Notes: generated by a model from the sequence alone, not told the origin. Shown: positions 52,511 through 61,588, counted from the first letter of the stretch. The stretch is DNA of 64,000 bases from Aeolococcus sp050734155 (GCA_050734155.1 JBOHUD010000036.1:24130-88129), one strand, 5' to 3'. Made by a program: numbers and translations.

Positions 52511-52984
52511 TCAGCGCGCGGCGAGCAGGTCGAGCGCGTGCGGCAGCGCCGCCCAGATGGCATCGAGGCAGTCCTCGCATGCCCGCGGGCTCCCCGGCAA
52601 CGCCAGGATGAGGGTTCGCCCCCGGACCCCGGCGAGCTGGCGGGACAGCATCGCGTGGGGCGTCCTGGCCAGTCCCGCCGCCCGCATCGCCTCCGCCATG
52701 CCCGGCAGCTCGCGGTCGAGCAGCGGCCGGAGCGCCTCCGGGGTCAGGTCATCGGGGGCCACCCCGGTGCCGCCGGTGAGGACGACGAGGTCGGCGGACG
52801 CGGCGGTGACCGCGGCCCGGATCGCCTCGATGTCGTCCGCCACCAGGGTCCGGCCGATCACTCGCGCGGGCAGCTGCTCGAGGCGTGCCGCGATGAGATC
52901 GCCGCTGGCATCGTGCCCACCGCCGGCCGCGGCGCGGCTCGAGCTGACCGTGATCACCACGCACGCAGCCGGGGCTGGGGTCAT
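52511..52984 (-). CDS. Molybdopterin adenylyltransferase MogA/MoaB family
   Basis: 157 residues from ATG at 52984, overlapping the moaC stop as ATGA. ITVSSSRAAAGGGHDASGDLI, DDIEAIRAAVTAASADLVVLTGGTGVAPDDLTPEALRPLLDRELPGMAEAMR and LPGSPRACEDCLDAIWAALPHALDLL are the family landmarks; TGGTG binds the pterin. It adenylates molybdopterin before metal insertion. Last gene in a moaE-moaC-mog order on this strand. MoeA and MoaA are not in the window. Confidence 0.88.
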   Translation of the reverse strand: MTPAPAACVVITVSSSRAAAGGGHDASGDLIAARLEQLPARVIGRTLVADDIEAIRAAVTAASADLVVLTGGTGVAPDDLTPEALRPLLDRELPGMAEAMRAAGLARTPHAMLSRQLAGVRGRTLILALPGSPRACEDCLDAIWAALPHALDLLAAR

Positions 52985-53472
52985 CGCGGCGGCTGGGGCC
53001 GGACGATGTGACCGTGGCCACCGCCGTCCTTCTCGAGCAGGCCCAGATCCTCGACTGTCATCCACCGATCCACCGACTTGAGCATGTCGACGACGGTCAG
53101 CGCCGCCACCGCCGCGGCCGTGAGCGCCTCCATCTCGACGCCGGTGGCGCCGCGGCAGCGGACGGTGGCGGTGAGCCGCACCCCGGGGGGGTCATCGACC
53201 AGCTCGAGATCCAGCGCAGCATGGTCGATGACCAGTGGATGGCACAGGGGGATGAGCTCGGCGGTGCGCTTGGCGGCCATGATCCCGGCGATCCGTGCCG
53301 TCTCCAGCACATCACCCTTGGCGACCTCCCCCGCACGCAGCCGCTCCAGGGTCTGCGCCGTGGAGAACCGCACCTGGGCTCGTGCGGTCGCGGAGCGGGC
53401 GCTGGGCTGCTTGCCGCCCACGTCCACCATGCGGACACCTCCCTGCGGCGCCACGTGGCTGAGCTCAGACAT
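52981..53472 (-). CDS. moaC: Cyclic pyranopterin monophosphate synthase
   Basis: 163 residues. MVDVGGKQPSARSATARA, GIMAAKRTAELIPLCHPLVIDHA, GVEMEALTAAAVAALTVVDMLKSVDRWM and the final KDGGGHGH-type glycines are the full MoaC pattern. It forms cyclic pyranopterin in molybdenum cofactor synthesis with MoaA, which must be encoded elsewhere. Overlaps the moaE stop by 8 bases. Confidence 0.93.
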   Translation of the reverse strand: MSELSHVAPQGGVRMVDVGGKQPSARSATARAQVRFSTAQTLERLRAGEVAKGDVLETARIAGIMAAKRTAELIPLCHPLVIDHAALDLELVDDPPGVRLTATVRCRGATGVEMEALTAAAVAALTVVDMLKSVDRWMTVEDLGLLEKDGGGHGHIVRPQPPR

Positions 53473-53929
53473 CGGCAGCCGACCCCTGGCAGCGCGCGTC
53501 GACCCACCGTGCCCCGCGGGTGGTGTGCTCGCGCTTCAAGATGGGCACGTCGCTCTTGACGGAGTCGATGACGTCGCGGCACCCGTCGAGGGCTGCCGCG
53601 CGATGCGCGGAGGTGGTGACCACGGCGACAGCCACCTCCCCGACGGGGAGATCTCCGGTGCGGTGGACGAGGATGACGCTCGACAGGTCCAGCCGCCGGC
53701 GCGCCTCGACAGCGATGCGTCGCATCTCCGACAGCGCCATCGGTTCGTAGGCTTGGTAGTCGAGGCGGTGGACCTCCTCTCCGCCGGCGTGATCGCGGAC
53801 CCGGCCGATGAAGCACGCCACCGCGCCGTCGGCGGCGCTCCCCGCCCGGTCCAGCAGCCCGGCGACGTCGATGGGCTGGTCGGTCAGCGAGACGTGCACG
53901 CCCGGTTCCGCATCGCCGGCAGCAGCCAT
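53465..53929 (-). CDS. moaE: Molybdopterin synthase catalytic subunit
   Basis: 154 residues from ATG at 53929. GAVACFIGRVRDHAGGEEVHRLDYQAYEPMALSEMRRIAVEA, VILVHRTGDLPVGEVAVAVVTTSAHRAAALDGCRDVIDSVKSDVPILKREHT is the MoaE domain, including the active-site Lys near the end. It transfers sulfur to cyclic pyranopterin with MoaD, not seen here. Confidence 0.92.
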   Translation of the reverse strand: MAAAGDAEPGVHVSLTDQPIDVAGLLDRAGSAADGAVACFIGRVRDHAGGEEVHRLDYQAYEPMALSEMRRIAVEARRRLDLSSVILVHRTGDLPVGEVAVAVVTTSAHRAAALDGCRDVIDSVKSDVPILKREHTTRGARWVDARCQGSAADV

Positions 53930-53972
53930 CGCCTCATGATCGCGCAACCTCGCAGGGCGACGGCTCGGGTGA

Positions 53973-55022
53973 TCACGCGGAGTAGACGTCGATCTCGGTC
54001 GACTTGATGGCCGCGAAGATCTCGCCACCGGCGCCGAGGCGGAGGTCCATGACGGCGCCCTCGGTGACCTCGGCGACCAGGGGCACGGGTGTGGAGAGCT
54101 CGACGCGCCATCGTTCCCCCTGGCGGTCGACGCTGCCGACCATGCCGCGCAGCACGTTGCGCGGGCTGCCCGAGGGCTGCTCGCGGTGGAGGGCGATGGC
54201 GCGCGGGTGGATGGTCGCCATGGCGGCACCGCGAACCTCGCCGACCACGATCAGCTCGACACCGCCGTCGAGCCGGAGCACGCCCTGCGACGCCTCGCCG
54301 CGCACCAGGTTGAGCCCGCCCAGGCCGGCCACCCAGGCGGAGCGGGGTCGGGCCGTCACCTCGCCGTAGGTCCCCTCCTGGACCACGCGGCCCGCTTCGA
54401 CGACCACCACGCGTTCGGCCAGCGTCGCCGCCTCGATGGGGTCGTGGGTGACCAGGATGCGCACGCCGCGATGGGCGTCCAGGTGGGTGCGCAGGGCACG
54501 GCGCAGGCCCACCTTCGCCGACGCGTCCACCGAGGCCAGGGGCTCGTCGAGAAGCAGCAGCCGCGGCTCGGTGACCAGCGCGCGCGCCAGGGCGACGCGC
54601 TGCGCCTGGCCGCCACTCAGGGCCCGGGGTCGATCGTCCGCCATCCCGCTCAGCTCCAACAGGTCGAGCCACCGGGCGGCGCGGCGCCGGGCCTCGGCCC
54701 GATCGACCCCGCGGGAGCGAGGTCCGAAGGCGACGTTGTCAAGGACGGACAGGTGGGGGAAGAGGCAGTGGTCCTGGAACACGACGCCGACCCGGCGGTG
54801 CTCCGCCGCCACCCGGACCCCGGTCCTCACGTCGTCCAGGACGGTGCCGTCGAGCACGATGCGCCCGCAGGCCGGTGGCTGCAATCCCGCGAGCACGCGC
54901 AGGATCGTGGTCTTGCCGGCCCCGTTTGGTCCCAGAAGGGCCACGACCCCGGCTTCCCCGGCGCGGAGGTGCACGTGGAGCTCGAGCGCTCCTCGGCGCA
55001 GACCGATGTCGGCGTCGAGCAT
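53973..55022 (-). CDS. modC: Molybdate ABC transporter ATP-binding protein
   Basis: 349 residues. Walker A LLGPNGAGKTTILRVLAGL, Q-loop VFQDHCLFPHLSVLDNVAFG, signature LSGGQAQRVALARALVTEP, Walker B LLLLDEPLASVDAS and ILVTHDPIEA. The C-terminal 120 residues contain a TOBE-like regulatory domain (GSVDRQGERWRVEL, GAVMDLRLGAGGEIFAAIKSTEI). It energises uptake of molybdate or tungstate. Its ATG overlaps the modB stop. Confidence 0.92.
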   Translation of the reverse strand: MLDADIGLRRGALELHVHLRAGEAGVVALLGPNGAGKTTILRVLAGLQPPACGRIVLDGTVLDDVRTGVRVAAEHRRVGVVFQDHCLFPHLSVLDNVAFGPRSRGVDRAEARRRAARWLDLLELSGMADDRPRALSGGQAQRVALARALVTEPRLLLLDEPLASVDASAKVGLRRALRTHLDAHRGVRILVTHDPIEAATLAERVVVVEAGRVVQEGTYGEVTARPRSAWVAGLGGLNLVRGEASQGVLRLDGGVELIVVGEVRGAAMATIHPRAIALHREQPSGSPRNVLRGMVGSVDRQGERWRVELSTPVPLVAEVTEGAVMDLRLGAGGEIFAAIKSTEIDVYSA

Positions 55023-55834
55023 CAGCGAGAGACGGCGAACCAGCGGTTGCGCAGCCCCAGGAGCACGGCCACGGACATGGCCAGGAGGATGAGCGACAGC
55101 GTCGTCGCCCGCTGCACGCTGCCGGACCCGGCGTAGGCGGTGTAGGCGGCCAGCGGAAGCGTCTCGGTGGTGCCGGGGAAGCTGCCGGCGAAGGTGATGG
55201 TGGCGCCGAACTCACCCAGCGCGCGGGCCCAGCAGAGGGCGGCACCGGCGCCCAGAGCGGGGCCGAGCAGCGGCATGGTGACGTGCCAGAAGCGCCGCCA
55301 TGGACGCGCCCCCAGGGTGGCCGCGACCTCCTCGTAGCGCAGGTCGCGCTGGCGGAGCGCGGCCTCCACGGTGATGACCAGGAAGGGGAAGGCGACGAAG
55401 GTCTCCGCCATCACCGCCCCCGCCGTGCTGAAGGGCAGGGTGACCCCGAGAGCGTCGTGGAGCACCGAGCCGATCGGGGTCTGGCGTGAGAATGCGGTCT
55501 GCAGGGCGATGCCCCCGACCACCGGGGGCAGCACCAGAGGAAGCAGCACCAGCGGCCGGAGCAGCCGCCGCCCGGGGAGCGTGGAGCGCGCCAGCACATG
55601 GGCCAGCGGGACACCGATGACGACCGAGCAGGCGACGGCCAGTGTCGAGCACTCCAGCGACAGCAGCGCGGCGGTGACCACCGCCGGCGAGGTCACCTCC
55701 GACAGCAGGCTCCCCCAGGACACCTGGGCGAGCAGCCCCACCAGGGGGACCAGGACGAACAGCACCGCCAGCCCCGCCGGGACCAGGAGCCCGCGCGGAG
55801 CCGAGGCGCTGCTCCGCCTCACGGCCCGCATCAC
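55022..55834 (-). CDS. modB: Molybdate ABC transporter permease
   Basis: 270 residues with six hydrophobic segments. The permease loop is EVAATLGARPWRRFWHVTMPLLGPALGAGAALCWARALGEFGATITFAGSF, which contains the EAA motif typical of ModB. The ATG overlaps the modA stop. Together with ModA and ModC it makes the uptake system. Confidence 0.92.
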   Translation of the reverse strand: MMRAVRRSSASAPRGLLVPAGLAVLFVLVPLVGLLAQVSWGSLLSEVTSPAVVTAALLSLECSTLAVACSVVIGVPLAHVLARSTLPGRRLLRPLVLLPLVLPPVVGGIALQTAFSRQTPIGSVLHDALGVTLPFSTAGAVMAETFVAFPFLVITVEAALRQRDLRYEEVAATLGARPWRRFWHVTMPLLGPALGAGAALCWARALGEFGATITFAGSFPGTTETLPLAAYTAYAGSGSVQRATTLSLILLAMSVAVLLGLRNRWFAVSR

Positions 55835-56619
55835 GGCGGCAGGAAACCGCGCGCCACCAGCGCGGCGTGGACGTCACCGGAGAGCGCGTCCTGCACGAAC
55901 GCGGCGGCGGCGGTGGGCCTCCGCGAGCCGGCCAGCACGGCGATCGGGTAGGTGGCGATCACATTGGCGCCGGCCGGGATCGGGACGCCGCCTACCCTGC
56001 CCGCCGCCGCCCGCGCGTCCGTCCGGTAGGCGATCCCGGCGTCCGCGTCCCCGCTCTCGACCTTCTCCAGAACCGCCTCGACATCGAGCTCGAGCGACCT
56101 GGCCTTGACGGTCACGCCCGCCCGGGCCAGCACCTGGGCGGCGAAGTGCCCGGCGGGGACGCTGGGGTCGGCGAGCACCACGGCGAGGTCGGCCCGGGCG
56201 AGATCGGCCAGCCCGCGCACGTGCTTGGGGTTGCCGGGAGCGACCACGATCTCCAGGCTGTTGTGGGCGAATGTGCGCGGGCTGCGCACCAGGCCGGCGG
56301 CGACGAGCCGCTGCATCGTGTCCGTGTCGGCGGTCGCGATGACGTCGGCCGGCGCACCGTCGACGACCTCGGTGACCAGCTGCTGCGAGCCGGCGAACGA
56401 GTACCTCGGCGAGAAGCCGGGGTTGCTCCGCTCCAGCTGCGGCTCTGCGGCTGTGAACGCCGCCGACAGCGAGGCGGCGGCGAAGACGGTCAGCGCCCCG
56501 GCCGGCAGGTGGCCGGCGGCCGTCGCCGGGGTGGCGCCGCCGCCTCCCGCGCACGATGTCAGGGGGAGCATCGCGAAGGCGAGCAGGAACCGGCCCCGCG
56601 CCGGGGATGAGACGACCAC
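55831..56619 (-). CDS. modA: Molybdate-binding lipoprotein
   Basis: 262 residues from GTG at 56619. A short signal peptide ends at LPLTSCAGG. Then LTVFAAASLSAAFTAAEPQLE, FSFAGSQQLVTEV-like YSFAGSQQL, GAPADVIATADTDTMQRL, FAHNSLEIVVAPGN, VKARSLELDVEAVLEKVESGDADAGIAYRTDA, the standard ModA path. Ser and Val/Tyr residues of the oxyanion site are in place. Delivers molybdate to ModB. Confidence 0.92.
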   Translation of the reverse strand: MVVSSPARGRFLLAFAMLPLTSCAGGGGATPATAAGHLPAGALTVFAAASLSAAFTAAEPQLERSNPGFSPRYSFAGSQQLVTEVVDGAPADVIATADTDTMQRLVAAGLVRSPRTFAHNSLEIVVAPGNPKHVRGLADLARADLAVVLADPSVPAGHFAAQVLARAGVTVKARSLELDVEAVLEKVESGDADAGIAYRTDARAAAGRVGGVPIPAGANVIATYPIAVLAGSRRPTAAAAFVQDALSGDVHAALVARGFLPP

Positions 56620-56620
56620 C

Positions 56621-57031
56621 TCAATGGCCCCCGGGCTGCGCGGGAAGCTCGACAACCACGTTGGTGGCCTTGACAGATGCCACCGCCAGCATCCCCGGGA
56701 CCAGGCCGAGCTCGTCGGCGGCCTCTCGGCTCATCAGCGAGACCAACCGGAACGGACCTGCCTGGAGCTCGACCTGGGCCATGACCGAGCCCCGGACCAC
56801 CCGGGTGATCAGACCGGGGCAGCGATTGCGGGCGGACGCCGCCACGATCGCCGCCGGCCTGGGCCGGGCCACCAGCGAGGCGGCGAGGCCGGCGAGAGCC
56901 GCGCCGTCGACGAGCCGGTGGCCGCTCTCGGTGCGCAGGGTGGGCAGCCTGCCGGCGTCGGCCCAGCGCCGCAGGGTGTCGGTGCTGACCCCCAGGAGCT
57001 GGGCCGCCTGGCCCATCTTGTACACAGCCAC
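56621..57031 (-). CDS. Helix-turn-helix protein with molybdenum-pterin-binding (Mop/TOBE) domain
   Basis: 136 residues from GTG at 57031 (GTG at 57025 possible). The N-terminus is a MerR/excisionase-like HTH: YKMGQAAQLLGVSTDTLRRWADAGRLPTLRTESGHRLVDGAALAGL. The C-terminal half is a single Mop domain: SARNRCPGLITRVVRGSVMAQVELQAGPFRLVSLMSREAADELGLVPGMLAVASVKATNVVVEL. It is probably a molybdate sensor that controls the mod genes, a compact analogue of ModE. The stop is 2 bases before the modA start. Confidence 0.85.
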   Translation of the reverse strand: MAVYKMGQAAQLLGVSTDTLRRWADAGRLPTLRTESGHRLVDGAALAGLAASLVARPRPAAIVAASARNRCPGLITRVVRGSVMAQVELQAGPFRLVSLMSREAADELGLVPGMLAVASVKATNVVVELPAQPGGH

Positions 57032-57142
57032 AGTGGGCCAGTATCGGGCATTTGCCGCCTTATCTGGCTGAGATGCCTGCACACGCGGTAGCTGGCCGAC
57101 TGCCGCACTCGCCGGTGTCCAGCCTCACCGCCCTGTTGCAAA

Positions 57143-57168
57143 AGTACCATCCAGTCTCTTTGTACTAT
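57143..57168 (+). promoter_or_regulatory. Promoter and operator of the first TetR gene
   Basis: TACTAT (57163-57168) lies 9 bases before ATG. AGTAC (57143-57147) and GTACT (57162-57166) form an inverted repeat that covers the -35 to -10 interval. This is the place for autorepression by the TetR protein. Confidence 0.45.
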
Positions 57169-57177
57169 GATGCGCCG

Positions 57178-57774
57178 ATGCCTCGACTTCGCGACGAGAC
57201 CCGTGCCCAGCGCCGCCAGACGTTCGTCGACGCGGCTCGGCGATGCGCGGCCAGCCGGGGGTTCCACCTCACCACCGTCGACGACGTCTGCGCCGAGGCG
57301 GGGGTCAGCAAGGGCGCCTTCTATGCCCACTTCGCCTCCAAGCAGGAGCTGCTGGCCGCCCTGATCGACGACGACACCCTGACCCTGCGACGGGTCATCG
57401 AGGGCCTCGATCGCCGCCGCCTCGGGCCCACGGAGTGTCTGCGCCGGCTGGCGCACGTGATGCTCGAGGACGGGGCTGACGCGGGCCGGGTGCAGGTGCG
57501 CATCGACATCTGGACCGCCGCCCTCGAGGACCCGGCGATTGGCCGGCAGGTGGCCGCGGCGGTGCGGGAGAGGAGGCATCTCCTGCGCACCTGGCTCGAG
57601 GAGGGGGCGGCCGGCGGAGAGCCCGCCTCGATGCCGGCGAACGCGATGGCCTCGGTCCTGCTGGCTCTCAACGACGGGCTGATGCTCCACCACGCTCTCG
57701 ACTCCAGCGGCTTCCGTTGGACCAACGTGCGCATCGCGGTCAACGCGCTCCTCGACGGGATCGGCGAGGTGTGA
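57178..57774 (+). CDS. TetR-family transcriptional regulator
   Basis: 198 residues from ATG at 57178. HTH: RQTFVDAARRCAASRGFHLTTVDDVCAEAGVSKGAFYAHFASKQELLAALI. The ligand domain ends in PANAMASVLLALNDGLMLHHALDSSGFRW. The ClC gene follows with a GTGA overlap, so it is the likely target. It is clearly similar along its length to the second TetR in the window. Confidence 0.9.
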   Translation: MPRLRDETRAQRRQTFVDAARRCAASRGFHLTTVDDVCAEAGVSKGAFYAHFASKQELLAALIDDDTLTLRRVIEGLDRRRLGPTECLRRLAHVMLEDGADAGRVQVRIDIWTAALEDPAIGRQVAAAVRERRHLLRTWLEEGAAGGEPASMPANAMASVLLALNDGLMLHHALDSSGFRWTNVRIAVNALLDGIGEV

Positions 57775-59834
57775 CGCTGTCGGTTCGATTGCCCTCCTCG
57801 GCAGCGGGGCGGGCGCAGGACTGGCTGCGGGGCAGCGCCCCCGGGCTGGTGGTTCTGGCACTCGTCGTCGGAGCCGGCTCCGGGGTTGGTGCGGTCGTCT
57901 TTCGGTACCTGATCCTGGTCTTCACGCAGCTGTTCACCGGCAGCCATGACTACAGCGCGGCCGGGCGCGTCGCCAATCCCAACCTCCCTTGGCTGGGCCT
58001 GGGTTTCGTGGTGCTGGCACCCGTCGTCGGAGGCCTCATCTACGGCCCCATCGTCAACCGGTTCGCGCCGGAGGCGCGCGGCCATGGCGTGCCCGAGGTG
58101 ATGCTGGCCATAGCCGAGCGTGGTGGGCGGATCCGCCCCCAGGTCAGCGTCGTCAAGGCGCTGGCATCGGCTCTGTGCATCGGGGCCGGGGGCTCGGTGG
58201 GCCGCGAGGGACCGATCGTCCAGATCGGGTCGGCGCTCGGCTCCAGTCTCGGCCAGGCTGCTCGCGTTCCGGAGACGCGCCTGCGCATCCTGGTCGCCTG
58301 TGGCGCCGCGGGTGGGATCTCGGCGACCTTCAACGCACCCATCGCGGGGGTCTTCTTCGCCCTCGAGCTCATCCTCGCGGACTTCGCCGCCGAGTCGTTC
58401 GGAGTTGTCGTCCTGGCATCCGTGGCTGCGGGCGTGGTCGGGCGGGCGGCCTTCGGTGGGCGGCCGTTCCTGACCCTTCCTCCCTTCCATCTCGTCTCCG
58501 GCTGGGAGTACGGCCTCTACGCTCTGCTGGGCGGCCTCGCGGGCATCGCCGGGGTCAGCTTCATCCGTGTCCTCTACGGGCTCGAGGACCTCGCCGACCG
58601 CCTCTGGCGCGGCCCCGAGGCGCTGCGACCGGCGGTGGGGGGCGTGCTCCTCGGTCTGCTCCTGCTCGGCCTCCCCCAGCTGTATGGCGTCGGCTACCCG
58701 GTCCTCGAGTCCGCGGTGCGCGGCAACATCGTGGTCGGGCTGCTGGTCGCTCTCCTGGTCGGCAAGGTGGTGGCCACCAGCCTGACCATCGCCATCGGCG
58801 GCTCCGGCGGTGTGTTCGCGCCGTCACTGTTCATGGGGGCGATGCTCGGCGCCCTGCTCGGCAGCGTCGCCCACGGCGCCTTCGGCGGCGCGGTGGCACC
58901 GGCGGGAGCGTATGCCCTGGTCGGCATGGGTGCGGTCTTCGCCGCCGCCGCGCGCGCGCCCATCACCGCCGTGCTCATCATCTTCGAGCTGACCGGCGAC
59001 TACACGATCATCCTGCCCCTGATGGTCGCGGTGGTGGTCGCCGCGGGCATCAGCAACCTGCTCTCCAAGGACACCATCTACACGCTCAAGCTGCGCCGCC
59101 GCGGCATCGACATCGAGCGCGGTCGCAGCGCCAACCTCATGAAGGTGATCTCGGTCGCGGAGGCGATGGAACCGCTCCCTCAGCCGGTGTCGCCGCTCGC
59201 CGACCTCTCCGAGCTCACCGCGCGGCTCCTCGATGAGCGCCGCGATGCGCTGCCGGTCGTCGACCTGGGGGGCGAATATCGCGGGGTGGTCACCTCACGG
59301 CGCGTGGAGGAGGCCATGGGCAGCAACGCCCTCGACGTCACCGCGGAGTCGCTGATGACCGCGGTGACGCCGATCAGGGCGACGGCGACGCTGCACGATG
59401 CCCTCGCCGACCTGGTGCAGCAGTCGCGGGGCGGGGTTCCCGTCATCGACGATGGGCGCCTGGCGGGCTGGCTCACCCACCGCGACGCCCTGAGCGCCTA
59501 TCAGCGTCGCCTGCAGAGCAGCGTGGATGTGGCTTCGCGCCCTGCGGTGGCCCCCGCCGGCGCCTCCGGTCTGCCACCGATCCCGCGCCTGAGTGACTTC
59601 CGGATCGTCGACCTCACCCTGGGCGCCGGCGAGCCCTCGGGACGGCGCGTTCGCGAGGTGGGCTGGCCGGAGTCGTCGCTGCTCCTGGCGATCCAGCGCG
59701 ATGGCGTGATCATCGTCCCCAGAGGAGACACCCGGCTCTGCAGCGCCGACCGGCTCACCGTGCTGCTGCCGGCAGGCATGGAGCTCGCCGCCGCCGACCT
59801 GATCGCCGACCCGGCGGGCCCGAGCAGCCCATGA
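57771..59834 (+). CDS. ClC-family chloride channel/antiporter with CBS pair and TrkA-C domain
   Basis: 687 residues. Membrane part (about 1-440) with the three chloride-site motifs: GAGGSVGREGPIVQIGS (gating Glu present), IGGSGGVFAPSLFMGAMLG and the serine/tyrosine-side motifs less clear. In FNAPIAGVFFALELIL the second acidic residue used for proton transfer in exchangers is Leu. Two CBS repeats follow (about 455-575), then a TrkA-C-like domain (RRVREVGWPESSLLLAIQRDGVIIVPRGDTRL). Translationally coupled to the TetR gene. Anion channel or exchanger cannot be decided. Confidence 0.9.
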   Translation: MTLSVRLPSSAAGRAQDWLRGSAPGLVVLALVVGAGSGVGAVVFRYLILVFTQLFTGSHDYSAAGRVANPNLPWLGLGFVVLAPVVGGLIYGPIVNRFAPEARGHGVPEVMLAIAERGGRIRPQVSVVKALASALCIGAGGSVGREGPIVQIGSALGSSLGQAARVPETRLRILVACGAAGGISATFNAPIAGVFFALELILADFAAESFGVVVLASVAAGVVGRAAFGGRPFLTLPPFHLVSGWEYGLYALLGGLAGIAGVSFIRVLYGLEDLADRLWRGPEALRPAVGGVLLGLLLLGLPQLYGVGYPVLESAVRGNIVVGLLVALLVGKVVATSLTIAIGGSGGVFAPSLFMGAMLGALLGSVAHGAFGGAVAPAGAYALVGMGAVFAAAARAPITAVLIIFELTGDYTIILPLMVAVVVAAGISNLLSKDTIYTLKLRRRGIDIERGRSANLMKVISVAEAMEPLPQPVSPLADLSELTARLLDERRDALPVVDLGGEYRGVVTSRRVEEAMGSNALDVTAESLMTAVTPIRATATLHDALADLVQQSRGGVPVIDDGRLAGWLTHRDALSAYQRRLQSSVDVASRPAVAPAGASGLPPIPRLSDFRIVDLTLGAGEPSGRRVREVGWPESSLLLAIQRDGVIIVPRGDTRLCSADRLTVLLPAGMELAAADLIADPAGPSSP

Positions 59835-60763
59835 CCTCCGGTCACCCCGAGGCCAGGATCTCGGCTCGCGGGCTGACCAAGCGGTTCGGCGACCTCACCG
59901 CGGTCGCGGACCTGACCCTCGAGGTTGGCGCCGGCGAGGTGGTCGGGTTCCTCGGGCCCAACGGGGCCGGAAAGTCGACGACCATGCGCATGCTCCTGGG
60001 CTTCCTGCGCCCCAGCGCGGGCACCTGCACAGTTCTCGGCGCCTGCCTGCGCGACGACACCCCCGCGCGCTGCCGGGTGGGCTACCTGCCCGGCGACCTG
60101 CGGGTCGACTCGGGCATGACGGGACAGCAGCTCTTCGCCTGGTTCGGCCGTCTGCGCGGCGGGCTGGACCGCCGCCGCGTCGACGCCCTGGTGGAGCGGC
60201 TCGAGCTGGACCCCACCCGGCGCATCGGAACCCTGTCCAAGGGCAACCGCCAGAAGGTGGGGATCGTCCAGGCGTTCCAGCACGACCCCGACGTGCTCAT
60301 CCTCGATGAGCCCACCACCGGCCTGGATCCGCTGGTGCAGCGGGAGTTCCTCCGCCTGGTCGAGGAGGCGTCGTCGCGAGGGGCGTCGGTCCTGCTGTCA
60401 TCGCACGTCCTTCCCGAGGTGGAGCGGGTCGCCGACCGGGTCGCCATCATCCGCGCCGGCCGGCTGGTCGCGGTCTCCACCCTCGACGCGCTCCTCGACC
60501 GCGCCCGTCACCGTTTCGACCTTCGCTACATGCATCCCGTCGCGGACGATCTCTTCAGCGGGGTGGCCGGCGTGGTGTCGTGCCAGGTCAGCGGTCGCCT
60601 GGTGAGCATCACCGTCGATGGACCGGTGGGACCGGCGCTGCGCGCGGCCACGCAATCACCGGGGTTGATGCGGGTGAGCGGCTCCGGGGATGATCTCGAG
60701 GAGCTCTTCATCTCGCTGTATGCCGGGGACCGCTCGTCGCCCCAGGATGACACCCGTGACTGA
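59831..60763 (+). CDS. ABC transporter ATP-binding protein
   Basis: 310 residues from ATG at 59831, overlapping the ClC stop. Walker A GPNGAGKSTTMRMLLGFLRP, Q-loop-side GYLPGDLRVD, signature LSKGNRQKVGIVQAFQHDP in which SKG replaces SGG, Walker B VLILDEPTTGLDPLVQ and LLSSHVLPEVERV. This is the DrrA-type exporter class. Its permease is encoded next. Confidence 0.9.
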   Translation: MTSGHPEARISARGLTKRFGDLTAVADLTLEVGAGEVVGFLGPNGAGKSTTMRMLLGFLRPSAGTCTVLGACLRDDTPARCRVGYLPGDLRVDSGMTGQQLFAWFGRLRGGLDRRRVDALVERLELDPTRRIGTLSKGNRQKVGIVQAFQHDPDVLILDEPTTGLDPLVQREFLRLVEEASSRGASVLLSSHVLPEVERVADRVAIIRAGRLVAVSTLDALLDRARHRFDLRYMHPVADDLFSGVAGVVSCQVSGRLVSITVDGPVGPALRAATQSPGLMRVSGSGDDLEELFISLYAGDRSSPQDDTRD

Positions 60764-61568
60764 GCTGCCGGCCATCCTGGACAACGCGGTCTGGCGGCGC
60801 CGCGTCGGGCTCGTCTGGTGGACCGTGGGGCTGATCGCGGTGGCGGCGCTGATCGCGCTTGCGTACCCGACAGTGCGCGACAACAGCGCGCTCGACAAGA
60901 CCTTCGCCAGCCTGCCGTCCAGCGTGCAGGCGGCCCTGGGATTGGCTCCCGGCAGCGCTCTCACCTCACCGGTCGGCTATCTCAACAGCCAGTTCTTTGC
61001 CAACGTGCTGCCGGTGATGATGCTGGTGTTCGCGCTGGGCTTCGGCGCGTGGGCGGTGAGCGGTGACGAGGGGTCGGGGATGCTCGAGCTGATCCTGGCC
61101 AACCCGGTCAGCCGCGTGCGCATCGTGGTCGAGCGGGCCAGCGCGCTGCTGGTGATGCTGGCCGTGCTCACCGCGGTCACCGCGCTCACCCTGGTGGCGC
61201 TGGCTCCGCTCGCCGGCCTGGGCGCCGGTGCCCCGGCTGCCCGGATCATCGAGGCCACCCTGGCATGTGCGGGGCTGGCGCTGACCTACGGCACCCTGGC
61301 GCTGGCGGTTGGCGCGGCGACGGGGAGTCGGGCGGCGGCGCTGGCGGTCTCCTCAGCGGCGGCGGTGGCCGGGTTCGTCCTCCAGGGGCTGGCCGAGCAG
61401 GTGACCGCGCTGCGACCGCTGCGCGCGGCGATGCCCTGGCACTGGCTGATCGACGGCAACGCGCTCGGCGCTGGACTCGGCGTGCAGAACGGGCTCCTGC
61501 CCGTCGCCGTCAGCCTGGCGATGATCATCGCGGCGGCGATTCTCTGGTCACGGCGCGATCTGCGCTGA
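60747..61568 (+). CDS. ABC-2 type transporter permease
   Basis: 273 residues from ATG at 60747 (GTG at 60756 possible). Six hydrophobic segments: RVGLVWWTVGLIAVAALIALAY, FANVLPVMMLVFALGFGAWAVSG, LLVMLAVLTAVTALTLVAL, LALTYGTLALAVGAATG, AALAVSSAAAVAGFVLQGLAE and a final one before SRRDLR. The loop SGDEGSGMLELILANPVSRVRIVVER is a family landmark. Overlaps the ATPase gene by 17 bases. Substrate unknown. Confidence 0.85.
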   Translation: MTPVTELPAILDNAVWRRRVGLVWWTVGLIAVAALIALAYPTVRDNSALDKTFASLPSSVQAALGLAPGSALTSPVGYLNSQFFANVLPVMMLVFALGFGAWAVSGDEGSGMLELILANPVSRVRIVVERASALLVMLAVLTAVTALTLVALAPLAGLGAGAPAARIIEATLACAGLALTYGTLALAVGAATGSRAAALAVSSAAAVAGFVLQGLAEQVTALRPLRAAMPWHWLIDGNALGAGLGVQNGLLPVAVSLAMIIAAAILWSRRDLR

Positions 61569-61588
61569 GGCGCACCGCCCCGGGCGGA

